A DNA stretch of 64,000 nucleotides from positions 868,001-932,000 of the forward strand of contig DFXZ01000004.1 of the NCBI GenBank assembly GCA_002381805.1. The letters run 5' to 3'. The notes under the pieces are model-generated. The model saw nothing but the letters and a program-made list of their open reading frames with translations. It ran no database searches and was not told the origin of the DNA. This document shows, one piece after another, positions 1-8,379 of the stretch. The position numbers and the translations under genes were made by a program. The stretch's first letter is position 1; each line of letters starts with the position of its first letter. The DNA comes from Bdellovibrio sp. UBA4095 (GTDB lineage: Bacteria > Bdellovibrionota > Bdellovibrionia > Bdellovibrionales > Bdellovibrionaceae).

Positions 1-100
1 ACTTGGCGCAACTCTCTACTTTGAAAGTGGTTCATCGATTGCTAAGGATCTCAGTAATTACCGTGCAGTGGGTGCAAACCTGCTTGTTACTTTCGACTAA
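1..100 (+). CDS. C-terminal end of a probable outer-membrane beta-barrel protein (partial)
   Basis: An open frame runs in from the left edge (codons in phase from base 2) and stops at TAA 98-100, giving about 32 residues ending LLVTFD. The alternating hydrophobic and polar pattern of the last residues, with an aromatic residue near the C-terminus, resembles the final strand of an outer-membrane barrel. The family cannot be named from so short a piece. The stop overlaps the ribosome-binding region of the next gene (AAGGAG), so the two may be co-transcribed. Confidence 0.5.
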   Translation, partial: LGATLYFESGSSIAKDLSNYRAVGANLLVTFD

Positions 101-109
101 GGAGTTATC

Positions 110-1090
110 GTGAAGTTAGGCTCTCTCAAATCCAAAAATAGTCTAGATGGTGAATTGTGTGTCATTAGTCGCGATCTAAAATCGGCGGTAAAGGCAACTC
201 AAGTGGCTCCTTCTCTTTTGTCTGCTATAGAAAACTGGAGTCAAACAGAGCCTCGCCTTCTTGAGCTCTATAATGATTTGAATAACGGTAAAGTTGCCAA
301 TGCCTTCGCTTTCAAAGAAGACGAATTTCACGCGGCTTTGCCGCGCACTTGGCTTTTTGCTGATGGGTCTGCTTTTATCTACCATATCAAACTCGTTCGA
401 AAAGCTCGTAAGGCTGAATTGCCAGAGACGCTATCGACTGTTCCTTTGATGTATCAAGGTGAATGTGGAAAGTTCCTGGCGCCGACGGAAGACATCCCCC
501 AAAGAGATTTTTCCCACGGGACCGATTTTGAAGGGGAGGTCGGAGTTGTGACCGATTTCGTTCCTATGGGCACTTCCCCTCAAGATGCAATCAAGCACAT
601 CAAGTTGTTCGTGCTGATAAATGACGTTTCATTGCGCGGTTTGATCCCAGCCGAATTGGCTCAGGGTTTTGGCTTTTTCCAAAGCAAGCCGGCCTCAGCA
701 TTGGCACCTTGTGCGGTGACTGCCGAAGAGCTTGGTAGTGCTTGGAAAGAGGGCCGAATTCATCTGCCTTTGCACGTGAAGTACAATGAGCAGTTTTTTG
801 GAAAAGCGAATGCTGGCGATATGCATTTTCATTTTGGTGAGCTGATTTCCCATGCGGCTAAAACTCGCGATCTTGCAGCGGGCTCGATCATCGGCAGCGG
901 CACTGTTTCGAATGAACTACCCGGGGTGGGTTCAAGCTGTTTGGCAGAAAAAAGAACTATTGAACAGATTGAGACAGGCGCGGCTCAAACGCCTTTCATG
1001 AAGGCTGGCGACACAGTTGAAATGGTCATGCTGAACGAAAAAGGCGAGAACATTTTTGGACGTATCAAACAAAAGGTGAAGGCCGTCTAG
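110..1090 (+). CDS. Fumarylacetoacetate hydrolase family protein
   Basis: Predicted to hydrolyse fumarylacetoacetate or a related beta-diketo acid in the cytoplasm, the last step of tyrosine/homogentisate breakdown. The 326-residue protein begins with the N-terminal extension typical of the bacterial 330-residue FAH subgroup (MKLGSLKS, then VISRDLKSAVKAT), followed by the metal-binding FAH core: EGEVGVVTD near residue 145, NDVSLR, QSKPASALAPCAV and the GSGTVSNE segment near residue 265. Start is GTG at 110, placed by AAGGAG 6 bases upstream. hmgA, which makes the pathway precursor, lies 7.8 kb away; no maleylacetoacetate isomerase or HPPD is in the window. The exact substrate is inferred. Confidence 0.9.
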   Translation: MKLGSLKSKNSLDGELCVISRDLKSAVKATQVAPSLLSAIENWSQTEPRLLELYNDLNNGKVANAFAFKEDEFHAALPRTWLFADGSAFIYHIKLVRKARKAELPETLSTVPLMYQGECGKFLAPTEDIPQRDFSHGTDFEGEVGVVTDFVPMGTSPQDAIKHIKLFVLINDVSLRGLIPAELAQGFGFFQSKPASALAPCAVTAEELGSAWKEGRIHLPLHVKYNEQFFGKANAGDMHFHFGELISHAAKTRDLAAGSIIGSGTVSNELPGVGSSCLAEKRTIEQIETGAAQTPFMKAGDTVEMVMLNEKGENIFGRIKQKVKAV

Positions 1091-1100
1091 CCTTCACCTT
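1073..1100. terminator. Bidirectional terminator hairpin overlapping the fah stop codon
   Basis: A perfect 11-bp inverted repeat (AAGGTGAAGGC, six-base loop, GCCTTCACCTT) spans the last codons and TAG stop of the FAH gene. On the minus strand it is followed by TTTTGTTT, so it should terminate the converging sodC transcript; on the plus strand the tail is less T-rich. Confidence 0.65.
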
Positions 1101-1116
1101 CTTAGGCGTTTTCATC

Positions 1117-1680
1117 CTACAAAGCTTCGATAACTCCGCAGGCAATTCGCCCGCCCGAATTACCGGTAGGCTGAGACTTTAAGTCATCTTTGTCTTTGTG
1201 GATGACTATAGCTTTTCCGATAATGTTATTTGGACCGGGGCGAAGAGTAATGCCTTCTGCTTCCAAAGTCGTGTAAGCCTTTAGTTTATTGTTAGCAACT
1301 AGGTTGCCCAAGTCACCAGCATGTCTTTTTTCGCCATGAGCTGATCCATGGGGACCTGAAGTGGGATTGAAGTGCCCCCCAGCAGAAGAGAAATCCTTTG
1401 CAGAGCAATCACCCGTTTCGTGAATATGGAAGCCATGGGGACCTGATTTTAGTCCATCCACAAAAGTTTCGACTTTCATTTTTCCATCTTCTTCAGTGAA
1501 GTGAATCATTCCCTTCAGCTTAGAACCTGCGGGCGCTTTCAAGGTTGCGTGAGCTTTTGTGGGTGCAGAAGTTTGTTCAGCACTTTCCGTTGCTGACTCT
1601 TCGCGATGCTCATGATGAGATTTGGTCGCGCAGGCGATAAACGAGAAGCTAAGTAGACTGATAATTAAAATGTTTTTCAC
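1117..1680 (-). CDS. sodC: Cu-Zn superoxide dismutase, lipoprotein
   Basis: Dismutates superoxide in the cell envelope. The protein opens with a lipoprotein signal (KNILIISLLSFSFIAC, lipobox FIAC), then a His/Glu/Thr-rich linker of about 35 residues and the SodC domain: HGFHIHETGDC (copper ligands and the disulfide cysteine), GGHFNPTSGPHG (zinc and copper ligands), HAGDLGNL and the C-terminal GNSGGRIACGVI with the second disulfide cysteine. The active site looks intact. I use GTG at 1680 rather than ATG at 1713, because AAGGAG sits 6-7 bases before the GTG and the signal peptide starts there. It is the first of a stress group with Dps and OsmC. Confidence 0.93.
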   Translation of the reverse strand: MKNILIISLLSFSFIACATKSHHEHREESATESAEQTSAPTKAHATLKAPAGSKLKGMIHFTEEDGKMKVETFVDGLKSGPHGFHIHETGDCSAKDFSSAGGHFNPTSGPHGSAHGEKRHAGDLGNLVANNKLKAYTTLEAEGITLRPGPNNIIGKAIVIHKDKDDLKSQPTGNSGGRIACGVIEAL

Positions 1681-1736
1681 AAGATTCTCCTTTCGAGTTT
1701 CAAGTGAAATCATCTAATTTTCAGTCATCCTTGTCA

Positions 1737-1859
1737 TCAGTGATTCGCGTAATATCCAAGAATTCCCACCGCTATAATAGTGATCATATAAAAGTAGAGG
1801 ACAAATCGTCCCAAGCGTATCTTTGGCGCTAATAGTGCCTTTGCAGAGAGTGTTGTCAT
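1737..1859 (-). CDS. Small single-pass membrane protein (40 residues), unknown function
   Basis: A short ORF with a very strong ribosome-binding site (AGGAGG, six bases before ATG). It encodes 40 residues: a basic N-terminal segment (KALLAPKIRLGR) followed by a hydrophobic stretch FVLYFYMITIIAVGILGYYA, which makes one convincing transmembrane helix, and a short tail NH. It lies 56 bases upstream of the sodC start on the same strand, so it may be co-transcribed with sodC. An overlapping frame from the ATG at 1863 is also open, but its start is only two bases from the Shine-Dalgarno and its product is not hydrophobic. I do not recognise the family. Confidence 0.6.
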   Translation of the reverse strand: MTTLSAKALLAPKIRLGRFVLYFYMITIIAVGILGYYANH

Positions 1860-2035
1860 GCATCACCTCCTAAACACCATTATTACATGGTCATCATTTT
1901 GCGGCCATTCACTTTTCTCTAATGCCCCATAGATGAAACCTATATGGGAATTGATAATAAACACATTTGGCGGCGGAAGGTTTCGAGGAGCCTGGGATGC
2001 GATTAGAATACGAACCATTGCCAGGGAGGTAAATT

Positions 2036-2554
2036 ATGAATAGCCAGACTTCGAAAACGGTACAGGACTTAAGCAAAGTGCTGTCTGAGGAGTACTTTTT
2101 GCTTCTAAAGACGCTCAACTTTCATTGGAATGTAGAAGGGCCTCTTTTTCATTCGCTGCACACTTTGTTCGAAACGCATTACCGCGGACTCCTGGAAAAG
2201 GTGGATGATATTGCTGAAACGATTCGAGCGTATGATGCAAAGGCACCTGGGAGCTTCAGAGAGTATTCCAAGACCTCACTGATAGATGAGGCCCCTGCCG
2301 AGGAAATATCCGCCATCGAAATGGTTGAGGTGTTAAATAAAGATCACTTAGCAATTGCTGCAAGAATCAAAGAGCATCATGAGGATGCAGAGGCAGCTGG
2401 TGATATTCATGCTGTGACCTTGTACGAAGATCTTATTACATTTCACGAAAAAGCCGCGTGGATGATTCGTAGTCATCTGCCAAAAGAGATGGGATCTTCC
2501 AAGCAGCGCAAAGAGAGTAAAGAGTCCTCTATGCGCCCTTCTCAAATGTCATAG
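2036..2554 (+). CDS. dps: Dps-family ferritin-like DNA-protection protein
   Basis: Dps dodecamers oxidise and store iron and protect DNA from hydroxyl radicals. The N-terminal half shows the family pattern: LNFHWNVEGPLFHSLH, then HYRGLLEKVDDIAETIRA, carrying the inter-subunit ferroxidase His, Asp and Glu residues, and a C-terminal helix EKAAWMIRSHL. Length 172 is normal; the last 20 residues are Ser/Lys/Arg-rich and could bind DNA. Start ATG at 2036 follows GGGAGG. Its stop overlaps the 3' end of the converging osmC gene by 13 bases. Confidence 0.93.
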   Translation: MNSQTSKTVQDLSKVLSEEYFLLLKTLNFHWNVEGPLFHSLHTLFETHYRGLLEKVDDIAETIRAYDAKAPGSFREYSKTSLIDEAPAEEISAIEMVEVLNKDHLAIAARIKEHHEDAEAAGDIHAVTLYEDLITFHEKAAWMIRSHLPKEMGSSKQRKESKESSMRPSQMS

Positions 2555-2949
2555 TGAAAAAGAATTGGAATATTAATGTCAGGATGAAGGCTGACCTTAA
2601 CGGGGCAGCCTTTTGCAATGTCTTCCAGTTTTGCGCGATAATCGTGGGGCACATTTTGGGGCAAATGCAAAATCACGTTTAGTTTTGAAACTCGACGAGG
2701 ATTTGCGACCATCTCTTTTTCCATAGTTGCCCAAGATCCTTTTAGGTTCACACCGTCTTTTTCAGCGGTGATGGCCATTACGGTCAGCATGCAGCTTCCA
2801 AGTGCCGCACCCAGCAAATCAGTCGGAGAGAAGTTCTCGCCTTTGCCATTATTATCTTTAGGTGCATCGGTTTCTATAGTTGAAGACGAAGGTTCATGTA
2901 AGAGTTTGCAGTGTTTATCGCCTTGATAAACGGCCGACATTTTTACCAT
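2542..2949 (-). CDS. OsmC/Ohr-family peroxide-detoxifying protein
   Basis: OsmC-family proteins reduce organic peroxides through two cysteines. Both are present: one in GAALGSCMLTVMAI (about residue 54) and one in AKGCPVKVSLHP (about residue 115). The N-terminal beta-strands and the NFSPTDLLGAALGSC signature place it in OsmC rather than in classical Ohr, though the exact subfamily is uncertain. ATG at 2949 follows AGGAG by eight bases. It converges on dps with a 13-base overlap, and 11 bases separate it from the receiver gene upstream, so it may be read as the tail of the phosphorelay operon. Confidence 0.88.
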   Translation of the reverse strand: MVKMSAVYQGDKHCKLLHEPSSSTIETDAPKDNNGKGENFSPTDLLGAALGSCMLTVMAITAEKDGVNLKGSWATMEKEMVANPRRVSKLNVILHLPQNVPHDYRAKLEDIAKGCPVKVSLHPDINIPILFHYDI

Positions 2950-2960
2950 TGTTGTGGCTC

Positions 2961-3461
2961 CTAGTAAGACATCTCTTCAATGATCTTACGCAGACGCATT
3001 TCCGAAGACTTGGACATATCAGTATAGATTTTGCGAAGATGACTGGATCGTACAGGATCGTTTTTTGAAGTTTTCATTTCTCGGCCAAACTTAAGAGCCG
3101 CGCAGACACTTTCGATAACAATTTTCTTTTTAGAGTCTTTTGTAATGAAGTCAAATGCCCCCAATGAAAGTGCTTCGAGAGCCCGCGAATGATCGCCGTG
3201 AGCAGTAAGAACTACAAAGGGAGTCATTTGTCCTAAAGATCTGACGTAGGCTAGGAACTTCAGGCCATTCATTTGTGGCATTTCGATATCCGACAGAATC
3301 GTGTCGAATTCTTGGTTCTTCACGTGTTGAAGAGCCGCGGTCCCGTTCTCCGCTTCGACAATCTCATCAACAAATTCTTTTAGAAAATGCTTTAGAAGTT
3401 CTCGAATGTCCGCATCGTCTTCGACAATAAGAAGTCTGCTTTTGTCTTCCGGTGGCACCAT
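2961..3461 (-). CDS. Single-domain response regulator with C-terminal extension
   Basis: A receiver domain occupies residues 8-125: acidic pair in LLIVEDDADIRELL, phospho-acceptor Asp in ILSDIEMPQMNG (about residue 59), Thr in VVLTAHGD and Lys in FITKDSK. No DNA-binding output domain follows, only about 40 residues (RSSHLRKIYTDMSKSSEMRL) likely to be helical. It starts just after the hybrid kinase stop (10 bases; GAGG Shine-Dalgarno overlapping that stop) and is the third gene of an HPt-kinase-receiver operon. It probably acts by protein interaction or as a phosphate sink. Confidence 0.9.
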   Translation of the reverse strand: MVPPEDKSRLLIVEDDADIRELLKHFLKEFVDEIVEAENGTAALQHVKNQEFDTILSDIEMPQMNGLKFLAYVRSLGQMTPFVVLTAHGDHSRALEALSLGAFDFITKDSKKKIVIESVCAALKFGREMKTSKNDPVRSSHLRKIYTDMSKSSEMRLRKIIEEMSY

Positions 3462-3470
3462 CTCATTACC

Positions 3471-6400
3471 TCATGTGAACTTGTTGATAACGTTGACTAA
3501 AGTATCTTTTCTAAACGGCTTGGAAACATGATCATTACAACCAGCATCCAGTGACTTCTGTTTGTCTTCAGAAAGAGCGTGCGCCGTCAATGCCACTATA
3601 GGTGTAGATGGCTTGTTATTCTCTTTTTCCCAGGCGCGCACTGCGCTTGTGGCCGAATATCCATCCATTTCTGGCATTTGCACATCCATGAAGACAATGT
3701 CAAACTTATCGGACTTTACCTTATTAAGAGCATCAAGTCCATTCTCTGCTTCAATTATTTCATAGGGTCCACTTTTCAAAAAGTGTGTGAAGAGAACTCT
3801 GTTGTCGTGCAAATCATCAGCGATAAGAATTCGAATCTTTTCGCCAGGCATTCTTTTTTTGGACACAAAGCTGAGTTCTGGTGCTGACATTTCTACTGGT
3901 TTATTTTTGACCGGGTTATAGATCTGCTCTCTATAAGGAATCGTAAAATAGAATGTGGTTCCCAAGCCTTCTTGGCTGCGCAGCCAAATGTCACCACCCA
4001 TAAGTTCGATCAAGCTCTTAGAGATAGCAAGACCCAGCCCGGTTCCACCGAATCTTCGAGCAATGGAGCTGTCCGCCTGAGAGAACTTTTGGAACAGTAA
4101 CGACTGCTTGGATAAGGGAATACCAACCCCAGAGTCTGACACACTGAAAGTAAGTTGATCTTTTTTGCCGTTGGCTCTGTTGACCCCAACTTTAATATGA
4201 CCTTTATCCGTAAACTTAAGAGAATTACTCACTAAATTAATAAGCACCTGGCGCACTTTAGTAGGATCGCCCATAAGATGATCTGAGATGTCAGATGCTA
4301 CCTGGAACGAATAAGAAATTCCTTTTTCAAGGGCTCGTGGGCGCATAATTTCTTCGACGTCGCTTAGCATCTGGTTAAGTGAAAATGGAATGTTCTCGAT
4401 CGACACTTCACCGGCTTCAATTTTGGATATATCAAGGATGTCGTTTATTAAGGTCATCAAAACTTCGCCGGCCTTGCAGAATATATTAACGTAATACTCT
4501 TGCTGTTTGCTCAGAGCGGTGTCCTTGAGCAGTTCGGCCATACCCATGATGGAGTTCATCGGGGTACGGATTTCATGACTCATTCTCGCGAGAAATTCTG
4601 ATTTGGCTTTGGAACTCTTAAGGGCTTGTTCTTTCTCGCTTGAAAGGATGGCCAGTTCTCTTTTTTCTTCACTTACATCTTTGAGTGAGCAGAATATTGA
4701 GACCGGTCTTCCATAGTCGTCGTATTGAGTTCTTCCTTTGCAGTTCACCCACACGAGCTCACCATTTCTCTTTTTTAGACGGAAAGATGTCGATAATGGT
4801 TTAAGATTTTCCTGACTGTCGGCAAGAGCTTTTTCAAAGCTCTGAAGGTCGTCCAAGAAAATTCGGGATTTAAATCTGTTAAAACTTAAAAGGGAGGATT
4901 CAGACAATCCGGTAATATCCCAGAACACCTTTGAGCAGACCATTTCTTGACTCTTGAGGTTCAGCTTAAAGGCTCCGACTCCTGCAGAACCAAGACCCTC
5001 TTGAAGAATTTGGCAGTGATTGTGCTGTTTCTCTTTTTCAAGAATCTGCTCAGTGTAATCGATGCCTACAAGAACGTATAGATTGTCTGATCCTAAAATC
5101 TTACCACAGCGAAAGCGTAGAGTTTTTGGTGTGCCCGTTAGAGTTTTAATAGAAATTTCTTGAGGCCCTTCGGACTGCAAGTTGAACGAGTCAGAGTCAA
5201 GCCAGGCAAGGAAATCGTTTTGCAACAAGGCCCCACGTGGTGCGCCGATCAAGGCTGCGGCAGAGTCGTTGATTTCCTGTATGAAGTAAGAAGATTTGCC
5301 GCTTGCGTTGGCCCGGTCTTCGACGATGAACAGAGGCTCTTTGATTGAAACGATAATCTGTTCTAAAAAGTCCCTGCGTACTTGAGTGAGTTCCATTTTT
5401 TCGGCGATGTCGTTGAAAGATCTGTAAATTTCTTGGAACTCGTCAGAGGCGTTTCGGTGAATGCGTATTTTATAATTGTCGGTCGCCAAATGAGAAAGGG
5501 CCGTTTGTAACGGCCTGACAACTCTGAGAAACTTATTTCCTAAGTATATTGAAGATATAAGTATCGCCAGCAATATCAAAAGACTGACCAGAATTATAAA
5601 GTGAAGTTCGTGGTTTTCGGTGGTGTAGGTTTCCGACAAGTTGATTTTGGCGATCAGGACCCATTCCGTGCCACCGGGCAGATGAATTTTTTCACCAGCT
5701 TGGAGGCAGTGATTTCCCAAGTAGTCTCGAGCGACGAAGAAGCTGGCTTGTTGCGGATGAATATCGCGGGCTTCCTGAGGAGATAGCTTCAGTTCTAAAG
5801 CGGTGGTTTCTTTTCGTTGAATTTGTTCTAGGGCGAATTTTTGAGCGTGTTCGGCATTCTTCAGATCGTTGTAGAACTGACCTGGGTTTTCAACGAAGAT
5901 TCGAGAGTTATTTCGCAGGAGCAGATCCGGTCCGAAGGCCACGACTTCACCCGATTTGTGCAGACCCATACTTTGCCATGATCGACCATTGGAAAGTATG
6001 CCATCGATTTTTTCGGGAGTGATTTGAAACACCAAAGCGCCGAGGTACTTTTCGTTAGCAATAACAGGAGTTGCAAAAAAAGCGACGGGGGTTTTTGCGG
6101 GCTCTATGAGCGGCGCAAAATCAAAAAACTGGAAGCTGCCTCGAGTCGCATTTCGTGACCAAAGATAAGCTTCTGCCAGATGGGATTCAGAAAAAAGACC
6201 GGAGTTAAGATTTGCACCTAAACTAAGTCCATTCTTAGCGCTATAAATTACAAGCCCACTTGCATCTACTATAAGCACATCGTTGAGGTCATAGATCTGA
6301 CGATATTCGCTCAGGACTTCACGGAGGTCGCTTTGTAGTTTTGCATAGCGGGTGCCCTTGAGGCCTTCGGGCACGTCAAGCTCCTGCTTATTCTTCTGAA

Positions 6401-6803
6401 TGAACTGCGACTGCAGGAAAAGGGGAAGGCCTTCCATTTTTCTGAGGGAATTAAAAAGCTCGGGTCGGCCACTGGCTTTGTAATAACGGCTTATTTCTGT
6501 GCGCCAGTAGTGATCGCGACCGGCCTGTTGTACAATTTTGTCGAGTTCGGATATTGCATCGGGTGTTTTTTCAAGACTTTGTCTGATGATGAGTCGCTGG
6601 GCGGCAGTCTGAACGACTTTACCCAGATGGTTGAATTCACTCTGAAGGGCAGCGGCACGACTTTGCTGAATTTGGGTCAGCCGTTCCCTATATGTGATTT
6701 TAAGTGAAGAGATGCCAATCTGATACCCGACAAAACTGGCGACCGTTAGAGTGGCCAGGAAAAAAAATGTCGAGGAAAGTAAAAGCTTCTTCCTTATACC
6801 CAT
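3471..6803 (-). CDS. Membrane hybrid sensor histidine kinase (sensor-HAMP-PAS-PAS-HisKA-HATPase-REC)
   Basis: A 1110-residue sensor. TM1 lies at about 8-30, followed by a roughly 370-residue periplasmic domain whose predicted alternation (DVLIVDASGLVIYSAKNG, then FFATPVIANEKYLGALVFQ) suggests a double Cache fold. TM2 is at about 400-422, then HAMP (VRPLQTALSHL), two PAS regions (about 480-590 and 600-720), HisKA with the phospho-acceptor in ARMSHEIRTPMN (about 742), and HATPase with NSLKF, DSGVGIP and GGTGLGLAI boxes. A C-terminal receiver follows (DD in LIADDLHDN, Asp in IVFMDVQMPEMDG, Lys in VSKPFRKD). It starts four bases after the HPt stop. The divergent PhnD-like protein may supply its ligand. 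Confidence 0.93.
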   Translation of the reverse strand: MGIRKKLLLSSTFFFLATLTVASFVGYQIGISSLKITYRERLTQIQQSRAAALQSEFNHLGKVVQTAAQRLIIRQSLEKTPDAISELDKIVQQAGRDHYWRTEISRYYKASGRPELFNSLRKMEGLPLFLQSQFIQKNKQELDVPEGLKGTRYAKLQSDLREVLSEYRQIYDLNDVLIVDASGLVIYSAKNGLSLGANLNSGLFSESHLAEAYLWSRNATRGSFQFFDFAPLIEPAKTPVAFFATPVIANEKYLGALVFQITPEKIDGILSNGRSWQSMGLHKSGEVVAFGPDLLLRNNSRIFVENPGQFYNDLKNAEHAQKFALEQIQRKETTALELKLSPQEARDIHPQQASFFVARDYLGNHCLQAGEKIHLPGGTEWVLIAKINLSETYTTENHELHFIILVSLLILLAILISSIYLGNKFLRVVRPLQTALSHLATDNYKIRIHRNASDEFQEIYRSFNDIAEKMELTQVRRDFLEQIIVSIKEPLFIVEDRANASGKSSYFIQEINDSAAALIGAPRGALLQNDFLAWLDSDSFNLQSEGPQEISIKTLTGTPKTLRFRCGKILGSDNLYVLVGIDYTEQILEKEKQHNHCQILQEGLGSAGVGAFKLNLKSQEMVCSKVFWDITGLSESSLLSFNRFKSRIFLDDLQSFEKALADSQENLKPLSTSFRLKKRNGELVWVNCKGRTQYDDYGRPVSIFCSLKDVSEEKRELAILSSEKEQALKSSKAKSEFLARMSHEIRTPMNSIMGMAELLKDTALSKQQEYYVNIFCKAGEVLMTLINDILDISKIEAGEVSIENIPFSLNQMLSDVEEIMRPRALEKGISYSFQVASDISDHLMGDPTKVRQVLINLVSNSLKFTDKGHIKVGVNRANGKKDQLTFSVSDSGVGIPLSKQSLLFQKFSQADSSIARRFGGTGLGLAISKSLIELMGGDIWLRSQEGLGTTFYFTIPYREQIYNPVKNKPVEMSAPELSFVSKKRMPGEKIRILIADDLHDNRVLFTHFLKSGPYEIIEAENGLDALNKVKSDKFDIVFMDVQMPEMDGYSATSAVRAWEKENNKPSTPIVALTAHALSEDKQKSLDAGCNDHVSKPFRKDTLVNVINKFT

Positions 6804-6807
6804 TTAC

Positions 6808-7119
6808 TTACATCGAAACGAATCGTACTTCGATATTTTCAAAGTGAGCTTTCATCTTATCTAAAAGCTGAGGAATCGGCGCAGAATTTTTAGCTCTAGC
6901 CGCAGATTCGATTTGTGCCGCATATTCAGAAAGCTGGACAAAACCATAACCGGCAGCCGCTCCCTTCATCTTATGTGCAAGTTGGCCAATAGCCTCCAGA
7001 TCATTCTGTTGAACCAGGGCTTTGAGACTTTCAATATCCTTCTTCCGGTTCTCTAAAAACTGCGGAATCAGATCCTGTAAATCAGCATCGATTTCTACTT
7101 TAGCTTTTTGCATTTCCAT
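6808..7119 (-). CDS. HPt-domain phosphotransfer protein
   Basis: A 103-residue helical protein with the histidine phosphotransfer motif LAHKMKGAAAGYGF; the His (about residue 52) would relay phosphate from the hybrid kinase receiver to a final regulator. It is the first gene of the phosphorelay operon, four bases ahead of the kinase. Two in-frame ATGs are possible (7119 and two codons later); AAGGGG lies 3 bases before the first and 9 before the second, so the second may be the true start. Confidence 0.9.
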   Translation of the reverse strand: MEMQKAKVEIDADLQDLIPQFLENRKKDIESLKALVQQNDLEAIGQLAHKMKGAAAGYGFVQLSEYAAQIESAARAKNSAPIPQLLDKMKAHFENIEVRFVSM

Positions 7120-7209
7120 GGACCCCTTATGCTTGAATTGTGTCTTTTATTCCAATTAATTCCCGTTTATGAAGACTTTATTGCATACATTTAATCAGGA
7201 CTGTATTGT

Positions 7210-8163
7210 TTGCAAAAAAGCCATCCTGCAGAGCTATTTTCCGAGGGATTTATCGAATTTTCTAAGACTTTCATCATTACTTTCTTGGCCATCACATTGA
7301 GCTCTTGCACCTTCCAAAAAAAGGTTTTGGGTACGAAAGAAAATCCTATCAAGTTGGCGCTGGTGCCCGGTCAAGACTCCGCCATTCTTTTGGAGCATGG
7401 CCAGGTGCTGGAGACATGGCTTCAGGAAAAAACCGGTCTCGTAGTTAAGATTAGCGTTCCCGTAAATTTTATTGCTGTGGTGGAGGGGATGGGGTCTCAA
7501 CGTATCGACGTGGCTATCATGAATCCCTTTGGTTATCTCTTGGCCCATCAGAAGTATGGTGCAAAAGCCTTACTGATGGGAGTCAATCATGGCGTCTCAC
7601 AGTACTGGGGGCAGATTATAACTAGCCATCCTGAAATTCAAAAGTTAGAGGACCTGGCGGGAAAGAGTTTTGCTTATGTCGATCCGGCTTCGACCTCAGG
7701 TTACGTTCTCGCAGCTGCTTTGCTAAAGCAGAAAGGTATTAAGCTCGGTAAGACGACCTTTACTGGCAAGCACGACAGCGTTGTCTCAATGGTTTATCAG
7801 GGCAGGGTGGATGCCGGTGCAACTTTCTTTACTCCCGCTTTAAATGGGATCGATCAGGATGCCCGTCGTCTGGTGGCGACTCAGTATCCTGACGTGTATC
7901 AAAAGGTTCGGATTCTTGCTAAGACCGGCCCTATTCCCAGCGAACCTGTGGTGTTTAGAAAAGACCTTCCTGATTTTATAGAAGCTAAGATTGTTTCCGC
8001 TCTTAAAGAGTTCGGCTCTATTGAGAAAGGCTCGGCGACACTAACGAAGCTTTATCACCTGACAGGTTTCAAAGATTGTACCGACAAAGATTACGATTCT
8101 ATAAGGTCGCTTCTTTCTGAGATTGGTGTAAATCCACTGGACCCAGCAAATATCGTTAAATAA
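7210..8163 (+). CDS. PhnD-like periplasmic substrate-binding lipoprotein, orphan
   Basis: Resembles the phosphate/phosphite/phosphonate-binding (PhnD/SsuA/TauA) family: IKLALVPGQDSAILLEHGQ, then VVEGMGSQRIDVAIMNPFGY, a LAGKSFAYVDPASTSGY segment and VSMVYQGRVDAGATF. A long N-region is followed by a lipoprotein signal (IITFLAITLSSC, cysteine about residue 34). Start is TTG at 7210 with AGGA nine bases upstream; no ATG or GTG precedes the signal in frame. No ABC permease or ATPase gene is adjacent. It is divergent from the HPt-kinase-receiver operon across 90 bases, so a sensory role is likely. The ligand is unknown. Confidence 0.85.
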   Translation: MQKSHPAELFSEGFIEFSKTFIITFLAITLSSCTFQKKVLGTKENPIKLALVPGQDSAILLEHGQVLETWLQEKTGLVVKISVPVNFIAVVEGMGSQRIDVAIMNPFGYLLAHQKYGAKALLMGVNHGVSQYWGQIITSHPEIQKLEDLAGKSFAYVDPASTSGYVLAAALLKQKGIKLGKTTFTGKHDSVVSMVYQGRVDAGATFFTPALNGIDQDARRLVATQYPDVYQKVRILAKTGPIPSEPVVFRKDLPDFIEAKIVSALKEFGSIEKGSATLTKLYHLTGFKDCTDKDYDSIRSLLSEIGVNPLDPANIVK

Positions 8164-8277
8164 TTCAAGTGCTTAAGAAGTAATGCGCGGAACCTTGATA
8201 GATTCATCAAATCCGAGTAACATTGTATTCATAATGTTGAGATCAAAGATCAAACACCTCATTATAAGTTTCATCAG

Positions 8278-8299
8278 CGGCAGACGACTCGTACTGCCG
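8278..8299 (+). terminator. Possible terminator after the PhnD-like gene
   Basis: A six-bp stem CGGCAG/CTGCCG with a ten-base loop, followed by TCTTGCTAATTTT. The T tract is interrupted, so this is a weak call; the rest of the 216-base gap before rnk holds no other clear signal beyond the rnk Shine-Dalgarno AAGGAG. Confidence 0.3.
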
Positions 8300-8379
8300 T
8301 CTTGCTAATTTTACGTTTCGCACTCTTCCTAAATTAGATTCAAAAAAAATAACTAGCGACCTTTCCCAAGGAGAATTTT

